Shown here piece by piece: positions 63,943 to 64,000 of a stretch of 64,000 bases of DNA. The first letter of the stretch is position 1. Each line of letters starts with the position of its first letter. Below the pieces are notes generated by a model. The model made no database searches. It was not told the origin of the DNA and was given only the letters and a program-made list of their open reading frames with translations. Both the position numbers and the translations under genes were made by a program. Source of the DNA: Xanthostigma xanthostigma (lineage: Eukaryota > Arthropoda > Insecta > Raphidioptera > Raphidiidae); contig OY754469.1 of assembly GCA_963575645.1 (NCBI GenBank), positions 40,940,753 through 41,004,752 on the forward strand, read 5' to 3'.

Positions 63943-64000
63943 TCTAAATATATAAAAGGAAACCCTGACTGACTGACTGATCTATCAACGCACAGCACAA
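63943..64000 (+). mobile_element. Helitron-like 5' end, cut by the window edge
   Basis: TCTAAATATATAAAAGGAAA followed by 'ccctgactgactgactgatc' resembles 5' ends of short Helitron-like elements of insects. The 3' part lies outside. Confidence 0.35.

Overview
The window is AT-rich, intron-like or intergenic eukaryotic DNA, almost certainly from an insect. I find no convincing protein-coding gene. The longest open frame is 155 codons, overlaps a solo LTR and resembles nothing I recognise. The repeat content points to an insect: short Helitrons with TC and CTAG ends and a C/G-rich 3' hairpin (like the Lep1-type elements described from moths and other insects), tRNA-Lys-derived modules, mariner, hAT and gypsy-type pieces, and a tRNA-derived SINE with an ATT tail. 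The insect order cannot be settled from this sequence.

Layout. 1-5 kb: foldback element, hAT element, two small TIR elements, first tRNA-carrying Helitron. 5-11 kb: hairpin repeat, second Helitron family, SINE copy, TIR element, first hammerhead-bearing foldback. 11-18 kb: two near-identical TIR repeats flanking a nested stack (Tigger-like element > gypsy-type LTR > hAT > Helitron), then a second hammerhead-type element split by a mariner-like element. 18-25 kb: decayed DDE transposon and three Helitrons, two of them complete apart from insertions. 25-33 kb: hAT and Harbinger-like nesting, four large foldbacks, a LINE-type 3' end. 34-39 kb: hammerhead foldbacks, hAT, tRNA-like tandem array. 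39-45 kb: deleted mariner, long dispersed repeat, tandem Helitrons, minisatellite, second SINE. 45-48 kb: foldback and a 1.66-kb element holding a perfect 92-bp inverted repeat. 50-52 kb: solo LTR with a tRNA-like insertion, Helitron. 53-64 kb: Helitrons, foldbacks, Tigger-like and hAT elements, fifth hammerhead-type copy, second copy of the long dispersed repeat.

There is no operon or pathway. The organising principle is repeated insertion of non-autonomous mobile DNA, which can be ordered in time because many insertions interrupt one another and carry intact target-site duplications. The two signals most worth following are (1) a family of palindromic elements in which each arm carries a hammerhead-ribozyme-like core (CTGAAGA, stem-loop, GAAACGTC), as known from Penelope-like retroelements, and (2) a Helitron family carrying a degenerate tRNA-Lys gene as an internal module, present in five copies and absent from two shorter ones.
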